From assembly GCA_018242525.1 (NCBI GenBank), contig JAFEBS010000052.1:62001-126000 (forward strand): a stretch of DNA of 64,000 bases, read 5' to 3'. This DNA comes from Planctomycetota bacterium (GTDB lineage Bacteria; Planctomycetota; Planctomycetia; Planctomycetales; Planctomycetaceae). Shown in pieces: positions 34,875-44,213 of the stretch (positions are counted from its first letter, which is position 1; each line of letters opens with the position of its first letter). A program made the position numbers and the translations under genes. A model generated the notes under the pieces. The model made no database searches and was not told the DNA's origin. It saw nothing but the letters and a program-made list of their open reading frames with translations.

Positions 34875-36542
34875 ATGACTTCTTCCGCTCCCATCCTCGG
34901 CGAATGGTCAGCCACCAGTGGCACTCTGGCCCTGGACGCTGATTCCATGGCGGCCGCCGTTCAGGCGATTGGCGAACCGCTGGTGATGGTCGAAACGACC
35001 CGCGGGCGGGCGCTGGGACGAGGTGGATCGGCGGTCATCGGCCGGCGCACTTCGGACACAACTGCTTACCCTGTCATTGGATTTGTGCCGCCCGCGGCCG
35101 TCGGACAACTGGGGGATGCCGCATTTCGACGGGATCATGGACTGCGTTATTCGTACGTTTCCGGAGCCATGGCCGCCGGGATCGGGTCGGCCGAGATCGT
35201 GATCGAAATGGCTCGCCACGGGATGCTGGGAATCTTCGGTGCGGCGGGACTGTCACCCAGTCGCGTGGAGCAGGCCATCGATCGGCTGTCCAGCGAATTG
35301 AAAGTCCCTGATTCACAGTCTGCGGGGGGGCACCTGCCGTCTGGTTTCAACCTGATCCACAGTCCGAACGACCAGGCACTGGAAAAAGCAATCGTTGATC
35401 TGTATTTGCGACGAAACGTTCGACTGGTCGAAGCGTCCGCGTTCCTGGATCTGACACCACACGTGGTACGATACCGATTGCATGGGATTCATCGTGACGC
35501 GGGTGGTCAAATTGTCACACGGAACAAGGTCATTGCCAAGGTCAGCCGCATCGAGGTCGGGTCCAAGTTCTTTGCCCCGGCACCGGCGAAGATTCTCTCG
35601 CAACTGCTCGAAGAGGGGGCGATTACTGCCGACCAGGCAAAGCTCGCCGAACAGGTTCCGGTGGCCCAGGACATCACCGCCGAAGCCGATTCCGGCGGTC
35701 ATACGGACAATCGACCGGCATTGACACTGTTGCCCACGATCCTGGCACTGCGGGATCGCGCGATGGCTCAGTATCGGTTTGCCCAGCCATTGCGAGTTGG
35801 CCTGGGTGGAGGAATCTCCACCCCCGCCTCGGCGGCCGCCGCGTTTGCGATGGGGGCGGCGTATATTCTGGTCGGTTCAGTCCAGCAGGCCTGTGTCGAA
35901 TCGGGGACCTGCGATGCCGTCCGTCAGATGCTGGCCGAATCCGAGCAGGCGGACACAACGATGTGTCCCTGTGCCGACATGTTTGAAATGGGAGTCAAGG
36001 TACAGGTTCTGAAGCGGGGGACGATGTTTCCCATGCGGGCAGCCAAGCTTTACGAAACGTATCGGACATGGAAGGGAATCGACGACATCCCCGCCGCGGA
36101 TCGTGACTGGCTGGAGAAGAACCTGTTTCGTGTCTCGCTGGACGATGTCTGGCAGCAAACCTGCGACTACTTTTCGACCCGGGATCCAGCGCAGATTGAA
36201 AAAGGCAACCGGGATCCCAAGCACAAAATGGCACTCGTTTTTCGGTGGTACCTGGGTCAGTCGTCGCGGTGGGCCAACAGCGGCGAACCATCCCGTCGGC
36301 TGGATTACCAGATCTGGTGCGGACCGGCGATGGGAGCTTTCAACGAATGGACGCGTGGCACATTTCTGGCGCAGCCCGCCCATCGCCGCGTCGCGACGGT
36401 TGCCTACAATCTGCTGTTCGGGGCGGCGGTGATGCAGCGGATCAACGTTTTGCGGAGCCAGGGATTTGTCCTGCCCGCCGGTGCGGACCACGTGGTACCG
36501 CGTGAATTGAACCAGCTACGGTCGGTCCTGGAATCGAACTGA
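34875..36542 (+). CDS. pfaD: PfaD-type enoyl reductase of polyunsaturated fatty acid/polyketide synthesis
   Basis: A 555-aa FMN-dependent enzyme of the PfaD/nitropropane-dioxygenase-like family, which in Pfa systems supplies the trans-acting enoyl reductase. The ATG at 34875 fits the family N-terminus, though no strong Shine-Dalgarno precedes it; upstream in-frame codons look unrelated. Recognisable segments: 'SEIVIEMARHGMLGIFGAAG'-like opening, 'ITAEADSGGHTDNRPALTLL', 'RVGLGGGISTPASAAAAFAM' (FMN-binding barrel) and 'SVQQACVESG'. It lies 14 bp upstream of the Pfa-like synthase gene and is certainly co-transcribed, so its partner is that synthase. Confidence 0.92.
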   Translation: MTSSAPILGEWSATSGTLALDADSMAAAVQAIGEPLVMVETTRGRALGRGGSAVIGRRTSDTTAYPVIGFVPPAAVGQLGDAAFRRDHGLRYSYVSGAMAAGIGSAEIVIEMARHGMLGIFGAAGLSPSRVEQAIDRLSSELKVPDSQSAGGHLPSGFNLIHSPNDQALEKAIVDLYLRRNVRLVEASAFLDLTPHVVRYRLHGIHRDAGGQIVTRNKVIAKVSRIEVGSKFFAPAPAKILSQLLEEGAITADQAKLAEQVPVAQDITAEADSGGHTDNRPALTLLPTILALRDRAMAQYRFAQPLRVGLGGGISTPASAAAAFAMGAAYILVGSVQQACVESGTCDAVRQMLAESEQADTTMCPCADMFEMGVKVQVLKRGTMFPMRAAKLYETYRTWKGIDDIPAADRDWLEKNLFRVSLDDVWQQTCDYFSTRDPAQIEKGNRDPKHKMALVFRWYLGQSSRWANSGEPSRRLDYQIWCGPAMGAFNEWTRGTFLAQPAHRRVATVAYNLLFGAAVMQRINVLRSQGFVLPAGADHVVPRELNQLRSVLESN

Positions 36543-36555
36543 GTCCATTCAGAAG

Positions 36556-39500
36556 ATGATGCGAATGTCCCAAAATCAAATTGCGACTCAACCACCACTG
36601 GCAATTGTCGGCCTGAGCGCCCTGTTCCCCAAGGCCGAGAATCTCGACCAGTTCTGGTCGAACATTCGCCGAGGGGTCGATGCGATCATCGAGGTTCCCG
36701 ACACCCACTGGAACCCCGACGACTATTTCGACTCGAACCAGAAGTCGCCCGACATGACCTATGCGCGGCGTGGCGGGTTCCTGTCGCCCATGTCGTTCGA
36801 TCCGCTCGAATACGGCATCTCGCCCAATAACCTGGAAGCGATCGACACTTCGCAGTTGTTGGGCATGGTGGGCGCCAAGCGCGCCCTGGAACATGCGGGA
36901 TATGGGGCCGGACGGCAGTTTGACCGGTCCCGCGTGGGATGCATCCTGGGTGTGACCGGAACGCTGGAAATGGTGATCCCACTGGGGGCTCGACTGGGAC
37001 ACCCCCTTTGGCGCAAGGCCCTGAAGGATGCCGGTGTTCCCGAAGATGTCGCCAACGATGTCGTGCAGCGCATCTCGGAAAGTTATGTTCCCTGGCAGGA
37101 GAATTCATTCCCCGGTTTGCTGGGAAATGTGGTCGCGGGTCGAATTGCCAATCGCCTGGATCTGCACGGAACCAACTGCGTGGTGGATGCGGCCTGCGCC
37201 AGTTCGCTGTCGGCCATTCACCTGGCGGCCCTGGAACTGTGGACCGGTCGCAGTGACATGGTCGTGACGGGTGGAATCGACACCTTCAACGACATTTTCA
37301 TGTTCATGTGCTTCAGCAAGACGCCGGCGTTGTCACCGTCCGGCGACTCGAAGCCGTTCTCAGATTCGGCCGATGGAACGATTCTGGGTGAAGGAGTGGG
37401 CATTGTCGTCCTGAAGCGTCTGGCCGACGCCGAGCGCGACGGAGACCGCATTTTCGCTGTGCTGAAGGGAATTGGTACGTCCAGCGACGGAGCCGGCAAC
37501 GCTGTCTACGCGCCCAAGGCTGAAGGTCAGATCCGTTGCCTGCAGGACGCCTACCGCGTGGCGGGTGTCACACCTGACACGATCGAACTGGTGGAAGCTC
37601 ACGGCACCGGAACCAAGGTCGGGGACGCCACCGAAGTCACCGGTCTGATGCACGTGTTCAAGGCGACCGGTCGTCCCGGTCCCTGGTGCGCGGTCGGGTC
37701 GATCAAGTCTCAGATCGGGCATACCAAGGCGGCGGCGGGAGCGGCAGGGATCATCAAGGCCATCCTGGCGTTGCAGCATCGCGTGCTGCCGCCCACGATC
37801 AAGGTCAATCAGCCCCCGGCACCGTTGCTGACCGACGATTCACCGTTCTATGTGAATACGGAAGCACGACCGTGGCTGAAGCCGAATGGCTATCCGCGCC
37901 GGGCCGCGGTCAGCGCGTTTGGATTCGGCGGCAGCAATTTCCATTGCGTGCTGGAAGAATCGCCGCAGCGCTTTGATGATCCCGATTGGGATGGCGACCT
38001 GCAGATCGTCGCGATCTCGGCCACCGATCTGCCCCAACTGTCCAGCGTGCTGCAAACGTGGGCCGAGCCAAGTGAATGGCCGTCGATTCGCAGTCGCGCG
38101 ATCGCCAGTCGGGCCCTGTTCCGGCGAGACCACGCGCATCGCCTGCTGTTTGTCATCGAACGGCACACGACGGATACTGCAAAACTGGTCACCAGCGCAT
38201 TCACCATGCTGGACAAGTACGCCGAACGGTCCAGTTGGTCAACTCCCGATGGAGTCTACTACGGCCGCGGCCCCGCACCCGGTCGTCTGGGGATCCTGTT
38301 CCCGGGCCAGGGTTCGCAATATCTGGGAATGCTGCGAGAACTCGCCTGCCGCTTCCCGGTGATGAATGATGTCCTGACAGAAGCCAACGACGTGTTCAGT
38401 GCACGCGTGGACAGTGGACATCGCTCGAATTCGAAGAAGTTGAGTGATTTCGTCTATCCGCCCCCCTCCTGGTCACAAGCCGTCCGCGACGAACGAGACA
38501 GCCAATTGCGAGCAACTCAGATTGCCCAACCGGCGCTCGGCGCAATCAGCTTGGGAGCCCTGGCTGTTCTGGAACAGTTTGGTGTGCATCCCGAAGCGGC
38601 AGCCGGTCACAGCTATGGTGAATTGACAGCGCTGTGTGCCTCGCGCCGGTTCGCTCCCAAAACGCTGTACCGGCTGTCGATGCTGCGCGGCCAACTGATG
38701 GCCGAAGCCCAGGAAGTGGACGGCGGCATGCTGGCCGTGGGGGCTCCGTTGACCCAGGTCGAAGCGGCCATCCGCGAGATGGCCGTCGATCTGGTCGTGG
38801 CCAATTACAACAGCCCGAACCAGGTCGTGCTGTCGGGGCGCATTCCGGAAATTGACCGCGCGACCGAGTTGTTCTCGCGGCAGAATCTGCGCGGCAAGAA
38901 GCTGCAGGTGGCGGCGGCATTTCACAGCCCGCTGGTCGCCACAGCCAGCCGGGCGTTCCGTCCGGAACTGGAGGACGTGGAATTCGCTCCGTCGCAAATG
39001 CCGGTCTACGCCAACAGCACGGCCAGAGAATACCCGGCCGATCCGGGTGCCGCCCGGGATCTGCTGGCGTCTCAACTGGCACGCCCGGTGAACTTCGTCA
39101 ATGAAATTGAGCAGATGTACGCCGATGGCGTGCGGACGTTCCTGGAAGTCGGCCCCGGCGGCGTCCTGACGGGCCTGGTGAACTCGATCCTCAGTGGTCG
39201 CGAATTCCGCGCGATCGCGCTGGATTCCTCAAATGGACGGCGTGGCGGACTCTTTGATCTTGCTCACGCCCTGGCGCAGTTGTCAGCATCGGGGCATTCG
39301 GTCCGGCTGGACGCATGGGATCCGTCGTCCCGCACGAACGCCGAATCCACACCTTCCAACCGGCTGCGCATTCCGATTAGTGGAGCCAACTACGTGAAAC
39401 CACGGACACCACGGCCGCCGCGCCCACCGATGAATGGTTCGACAGTCCGGGACGATCAGCATTCGCAGCCACCCGTCATGGCGCGACAGGATCTGATCAG

Positions 39501-42500
39501 CGGCGATTCGCCAGCCGCATTGGTCGAGTCACCCCGAATTCCGCCTGCCCCGTCCCCGCTCCCCGATCTACGAGCCGTCGATTCAGTTCCGGCACCGCTG
39601 GCCGCGATTCCGTCCGCACCTGCTCAGGCTTCGATCCCCATGGACTCGTTCAGCGCAACCGGCAGTTTTTCCGAGGAATGGCCTTCGGTCGACGACCTGG
39701 AAATGGTTCAAAATCATCTTCAGACGCTGCAACAGATGCAGGAAAAGACCGCCCGGTTGCATCAACTGTTCCTGGAATCGCAGGAAGCGGCCTTGCGGAC
39801 GTTTGAAGAACTGGCGCGGCGCCAGATCGAACTGAGCGCACGACGATTAGCACCAGTGCCGGCCGCGCCCACAATTTCCGTTCCCGCTCCAGTTTCTGTC
39901 CCGATCCCTGTCCGTCCTGAACCGTTTCGAACCTCGGTATCGGATGCGATAAACGGGGCGGCAATTCCTCCCGTTGTTCAGGTCCCAACACCAACAGTGT
40001 CAGTGGCACCGTCTCTCCCCGCCGCCCCCGTATCACCGGCACCCGCCCCGGTCCCAGTTGTTTCATCGGCACTCTCGGCCACAGTCCTGGCGGTGGTCTC
40101 GGAAAAGACGGGCTATCCCACAGAGATGTTGATCCTGGGGATGAGTCTGGATCACGACCTGGGAATCGATTCCATCAAGCGTGTGGAGATTCTGTCGGCA
40201 CTGCAGGAACGAGTTCCCAACCTGCCTGCGTTCAAGCCCGACGAACTGGGTTCGCTGCACACTCTGCTGGATGTCGTGACCCTGGCCGAAGCGCGGAATG
40301 CCGAGCAGAATCTGAACGGCATGACTGCAGTCGTGCCCGCCGCGCCGCCGACCGCGTCTCCAACGCCCGTACAAACGATCGCTCCGACGGTCACCACGGC
40401 GACGTCCGCGCTCACCAACACGGTGCTGGCGGTGGTCTCGGAAAAGACCGGCTATCCCACAGAGATGTTGAACCTGGGGATGAGCCTGGATCATGACCTG
40501 GGAATCGATTCCATCAAGCGCGTCGAAATCCTGTCGGCACTGCAGGAACGAGTTCCCGATCTTCCCGCGTTCAAGCCCGACGAACTGGGATCGCTGCACA
40601 CGTTAACTGATGTCATCACGCTTGCAGAATCCCGGCACTCCCAGAATGCGGTCAGTCCCGTCAGCGTTCCTCCGGTCGCGTCGATACCGGCACCAGCGCC
40701 TGTATCAGCCCCGGTCCAGCCAACTCCAGCGGCCCCCGCAGCCACATCCAGTCTGGCCAGTACGGTACTCATTGTCGTCTCGGAAAAGACAGGGTATCCC
40801 ACCGAGATGTTGAATCTGGGTATGAGCCTGGATCACGACCTGGGGATCGATTCCATCAAGCGCGTCGAGATTCTGTCGGCTCTGCAGGAACGAGTGCCCG
40901 ATCTGCCGGCGTTCCAGCCCGAAGAACTGGGTGCCCTGCATACGTTGAACGATGTCGTCACTCTGGCCGAAGCTCGCCATGCCAAACAGGGTGCGAATCG
41001 AGCATCCGCGATTCCGCCGGCTTCCGTTGCCGTGGCTGCGCCCGCAGCGACTGCGACCCTGACGCCAGTTCAGCAACCGGTCGCCATCCCGGCGGCGACG
41101 TCCAGCTTGACCAGCACCGTCCTGGCGGTCGTTTCGGAAAAGACCGGCTACCCCACGGAGATGCTGAACCTGGAAATGAGTCTGGATCACGACCTGGGGA
41201 TTGATTCGATCAAACGCGTCGAAATCCTGTCGGCTCTGCAGGAACGAGTTCCCAATCTGCCCGCGTTCAAACCGGAAGAGTTGGGCTCGCTGCACACTCT
41301 CAGTGATGTCGTGACTCTTGCTGAGTCACGACATTCTGCCGGACCTCCGAACAGTTCCGCTGTGCCAGTTCCACTGTCGACCACGGTGAATTCGCCGCCG
41401 CCATCAGAAGCGGTCCAGCCGCGACAGATTCAGAATAGTCCGTATTGCACGCAGCCCGCGACTTTGGTGCGAAGTGTCGTTCGAACGGAACAACTGCCAC
41501 CTGCATCGGCGTCACCGGAACTGCCCATCGTTCGCGGAGCTGAAATCTGGATCACCGAAGATGGGTTGGAGCTGTCGCTCCGAATTGCCACCGAGTTGTC
41601 ACTGCGTGGTTTCAAGCCCCGCGTGGTCAACCTGGATGAACCATTTGTGTCAGCATTGCCGGAGCGACTGGCCGGGTTAATCGTCGTTGCGTCCGCGGAA
41701 GGAACAAATGATCGTCAGCTCTGGCGTGCCATCGAATGGCTGCAAAAGGCCGGGCCAGTCCTGAAACGGACGGCGGCCCTGGGAACCAGTGTGTTTGCCA
41801 CTGTCTCGCGGCTGGATGGTCATTTTGGATTTGCCGCTGGTCAGTCCCTGGCCGATCCGTTGTCCGGTGGATTCGCCGGGCTGACAAAATCCGCCGCCCG
41901 TGAATGGCCCGAACTGACCTGCAAGGCATTCGATCTTTCCAACGATTGGCCTTCGGCCAGCGAAACCGCCGTCCGGCTTGTCGATGAACTGTTCCGCCAG
42001 GGACCGGTCGAAATCGGTCTTTCCCCGGCCGGTCGTTGTACTCCGACAGTTGTTGAAGAATCACTCAATTCCTTCCCGGCGACCGCAGCACCGATTCACC
42101 AAGGCGACCTGGTGATCGTCAGCGGTGGTGCCCGGGGTGTCACCGCCGCAGCGGCCGTGGCCGTCGCTCAGGCGTGGCAGGCACGTCTGGTCATCCTGGG
42201 CCGTAGTCCCGTTCCGTCGGACGAACCCGCCTGGCTGCAACGCCTGACCACCGAACGGGAAATCAAACAGGGATTGATCGAGAACCTGCCCAGGGGAACA
42301 TTGCCGAAGGCGATCGAATCGCAATACCGGCAGATCCTGGCGGGACGTGAAGTGACGACCAACTTGTCTCGAATGCGCGCGGCAGGTGTCTCCGTCAGCT
42401 ACCACGCCGTGGATATCCGAGACCTGGCAACCGTGCGCACGCTGTTGCTGCAATTGCAGAAGGAATATGGACCTGTCCGCGGGATGATTCACGGAGCCGG

Positions 42501-44133
42501 CGTGCTGGCCGACCAGCGGATTGAAGACAAGACGCACGAGCAGTTTGACCGGGTCTATCAGACCAAGGTCGGTGGGTTGAGAAACCTGCTGGGAGCGATT
42601 GACCCCGCGCAATTGCGGGTGCTTTGTTTGTTCTCGTCGTACACGGCCCGCTACGGACGGATCGGTCAATGCGACTACGCCATCGCCAACGAAGTGCTGA
42701 ACAAACTGGGCCGCAAGTTTTCGCTGGAGCATCGACAGACACAGGTGGTCTCCTTCAACTGGGGGCCCTGGGACGGTGGCATGGTCACCGGAGGTCTCAA
42801 GACGCTGTTCGCTTCCGAACAAGTTGGTTTGATCCCGATGTCGGACGGAGCCAGCCTGCTGGTCCAGGAATTCTCACAGACCGGCAGCCAGTCGGTCGAA
42901 GTCCTGGTCCTGGGGAGATACGGGGATTCAGCCGCGAGCACCAACACCCCGACCTCTAAGGCACCTCAGCCTGCCCCGGTGGATTCCGTCCCGAATCTGC
43001 CCGCGCCAGTGCCACTCACCGTAGCGGATCGACGAGAATCGTCCAACATTCTGGTTGCCGGTAGTCCTGGAAATCAGGGCTCATCAAACGTCTTATTTGC
43101 GGCGAACTCCGCTGAGTCGGCACGATCTGCGGTCCCGTCAGTTCCTCTTCCTCAACAAGGATCGTCGAACGTCCTGTTGTCGGGATCCATTCCCGCAGCA
43201 CCGCTGGAGACACCGCCGCCGGCACCGGGTCCAAGTGGTTCGTGGGTCTTCGCCGAGATTGGACAAACGAGCGGCAGCGCTGCCGATTTGAAAGTGGCAT
43301 TCGAACGAACGATCGATGTTTCCCAGTATCCGTTCCTGGAATCCCACGTGATTGGTGGCAAGGCCGTGCTCCCTGTGGCCATCATCATGGAATGGCTGGC
43401 ACACGGGGCCATCCATCACAACCCGGGCCTGGAACTCGAGGGCTTCGACGATTTCCGCGTGTTCCACGGTGTCCGCATGGATCGCCAGGAAGAATTGAAT
43501 TTGAAGGTACTGGTCGGCCGACCGGTTCGAACCGGTGGTCGCTTTGTGGTGCGAACTCAATTGGTGGGGTCCGCGGCCGGACGCGAACTCATTCACGCCG
43601 GCGGAAACGCGATCTTGAGCTCACAATATCCGACCTGTCCGGACGCACAATTGCAGGTGGCAAAGCAGGGGTATTCGCTGGACATGGCCACCGCCTATGC
43701 GACGAAGCTGTTTCATGGATCGCATCTGCAGGGAATCGCTGCCGTGGAGGCCTGTTCGCGTGACGGAATCGTGGTCGATTCGCGAACGTCGCCCGCTCCG
43801 TGGGCCTGGATGCGTGAGCCACTGCGTCATGTCTGGATCGCGGATCCGCTCTCCATCGACGCCGCGTTGCAGGCGGTGATCCTGTGGACTCAAGAGATCC
43901 AGGGAATGCCCTGCCTGCCCTGTTCGATCAGCAGTTACCGTCAGTTCCGCAAGGTGTTCCCGCACACAGGGGTCAAGATCGTTGTCAGGGTCACCCAGGC
44001 CACCGAACACACGATCCGCGCCGACATCGAATTTCTCGATCTGCAGGGTACAGTGGTGGCCCTGATGACCGGGTGCGAAAGCATTGCCGACGCGTCACTG
44101 GTGGGTGCGTTCAAACGCAACCGACTGGCCTGA
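36556..44133 (+). CDS. pfaA: PfaA-like type I polyketide/fatty-acid synthase, KS-AT-4xACP-KR-DH
   Basis: A 2525-aa multidomain synthase. Domains in order: ketosynthase (about 12-430; Cys214 in DAACASS, His349, His389); malonyl/acyl transferase (about 575-900; Ser686 in GHSYGE, His790); Pro/Ala-rich linkers; four acyl-carrier domains with pantetheine serines at 1206, 1319, 1433 and 1551 (DSIKRVEIL); ketoreductase (NADPH loop GGARGVT at 1857, Tyr2041 with DYAIAN); and a C-terminal dehydratase-type hot-dog domain with HVIGGKAVLP (His2264) and DAALQ (Asp2435). All catalytic residues inspected are present. Together with PfaD it provides every step of an iterative reducing cycle. A second ketosynthase/CLF protein (PfaC), PfaB and a phosphopantetheinyl transferase are absent from the window. 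The product is probably a long or unsaturated/hydroxylated acyl chain; identity unknown. Confidence 0.95.
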   Translation: MMRMSQNQIATQPPLAIVGLSALFPKAENLDQFWSNIRRGVDAIIEVPDTHWNPDDYFDSNQKSPDMTYARRGGFLSPMSFDPLEYGISPNNLEAIDTSQLLGMVGAKRALEHAGYGAGRQFDRSRVGCILGVTGTLEMVIPLGARLGHPLWRKALKDAGVPEDVANDVVQRISESYVPWQENSFPGLLGNVVAGRIANRLDLHGTNCVVDAACASSLSAIHLAALELWTGRSDMVVTGGIDTFNDIFMFMCFSKTPALSPSGDSKPFSDSADGTILGEGVGIVVLKRLADAERDGDRIFAVLKGIGTSSDGAGNAVYAPKAEGQIRCLQDAYRVAGVTPDTIELVEAHGTGTKVGDATEVTGLMHVFKATGRPGPWCAVGSIKSQIGHTKAAAGAAGIIKAILALQHRVLPPTIKVNQPPAPLLTDDSPFYVNTEARPWLKPNGYPRRAAVSAFGFGGSNFHCVLEESPQRFDDPDWDGDLQIVAISATDLPQLSSVLQTWAEPSEWPSIRSRAIASRALFRRDHAHRLLFVIERHTTDTAKLVTSAFTMLDKYAERSSWSTPDGVYYGRGPAPGRLGILFPGQGSQYLGMLRELACRFPVMNDVLTEANDVFSARVDSGHRSNSKKLSDFVYPPPSWSQAVRDERDSQLRATQIAQPALGAISLGALAVLEQFGVHPEAAAGHSYGELTALCASRRFAPKTLYRLSMLRGQLMAEAQEVDGGMLAVGAPLTQVEAAIREMAVDLVVANYNSPNQVVLSGRIPEIDRATELFSRQNLRGKKLQVAAAFHSPLVATASRAFRPELEDVEFAPSQMPVYANSTAREYPADPGAARDLLASQLARPVNFVNEIEQMYADGVRTFLEVGPGGVLTGLVNSILSGREFRAIALDSSNGRRGGLFDLAHALAQLSASGHSVRLDAWDPSSRTNAESTPSNRLRIPISGANYVKPRTPRPPRPPMNGSTVRDDQHSQPPVMARQDLISGDSPAALVESPRIPPAPSPLPDLRAVDSVPAPLAAIPSAPAQASIPMDSFSATGSFSEEWPSVDDLEMVQNHLQTLQQMQEKTARLHQLFLESQEAALRTFEELARRQIELSARRLAPVPAAPTISVPAPVSVPIPVRPEPFRTSVSDAINGAAIPPVVQVPTPTVSVAPSLPAAPVSPAPAPVPVVSSALSATVLAVVSEKTGYPTEMLILGMSLDHDLGIDSIKRVEILSALQERVPNLPAFKPDELGSLHTLLDVVTLAEARNAEQNLNGMTAVVPAAPPTASPTPVQTIAPTVTTATSALTNTVLAVVSEKTGYPTEMLNLGMSLDHDLGIDSIKRVEILSALQERVPDLPAFKPDELGSLHTLTDVITLAESRHSQNAVSPVSVPPVASIPAPAPVSAPVQPTPAAPAATSSLASTVLIVVSEKTGYPTEMLNLGMSLDHDLGIDSIKRVEILSALQERVPDLPAFQPEELGALHTLNDVVTLAEARHAKQGANRASAIPPASVAVAAPAATATLTPVQQPVAIPAATSSLTSTVLAVVSEKTGYPTEMLNLEMSLDHDLGIDSIKRVEILSALQERVPNLPAFKPEELGSLHTLSDVVTLAESRHSAGPPNSSAVPVPLSTTVNSPPPSEAVQPRQIQNSPYCTQPATLVRSVVRTEQLPPASASPELPIVRGAEIWITEDGLELSLRIATELSLRGFKPRVVNLDEPFVSALPERLAGLIVVASAEGTNDRQLWRAIEWLQKAGPVLKRTAALGTSVFATVSRLDGHFGFAAGQSLADPLSGGFAGLTKSAAREWPELTCKAFDLSNDWPSASETAVRLVDELFRQGPVEIGLSPAGRCTPTVVEESLNSFPATAAPIHQGDLVIVSGGARGVTAAAAVAVAQAWQARLVILGRSPVPSDEPAWLQRLTTEREIKQGLIENLPRGTLPKAIESQYRQILAGREVTTNLSRMRAAGVSVSYHAVDIRDLATVRTLLLQLQKEYGPVRGMIHGAGVLADQRIEDKTHEQFDRVYQTKVGGLRNLLGAIDPAQLRVLCLFSSYTARYGRIGQCDYAIANEVLNKLGRKFSLEHRQTQVVSFNWGPWDGGMVTGGLKTLFASEQVGLIPMSDGASLLVQEFSQTGSQSVEVLVLGRYGDSAASTNTPTSKAPQPAPVDSVPNLPAPVPLTVADRRESSNILVAGSPGNQGSSNVLFAANSAESARSAVPSVPLPQQGSSNVLLSGSIPAAPLETPPPAPGPSGSWVFAEIGQTSGSAADLKVAFERTIDVSQYPFLESHVIGGKAVLPVAIIMEWLAHGAIHHNPGLELEGFDDFRVFHGVRMDRQEELNLKVLVGRPVRTGGRFVVRTQLVGSAAGRELIHAGGNAILSSQYPTCPDAQLQVAKQGYSLDMATAYATKLFHGSHLQGIAAVEACSRDGIVVDSRTSPAPWAWMREPLRHVWIADPLSIDAALQAVILWTQEIQGMPCLPCSISSYRQFRKVFPHTGVKIVVRVTQATEHTIRADIEFLDLQGTVVALMTGCESIADASLVGAFKRNRLA
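40081..41320 (+). repeat. Four near-identical acyl-carrier-domain units, period about 113-118 codons
   Basis: Within the synthase gene the segment coding for 'VVSEKTGYPTEML' through 'SIKRVEILSALQERV' recurs four times with serines at nucleotides 40171, 40510, 40852 and 41206. The coding segments are nearly identical in DNA and are separated by less conserved Pro/Ala linkers, suggesting duplication or gene conversion. Confidence 0.95.
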
Positions 44134-44213
44134 GTTCCCGCATCATCCGTTTCCAACACGTCGTGACACCGACAAGATTTGCCAGGATTCCCAACGAAAG
44201 GATCGTGCCTCCG

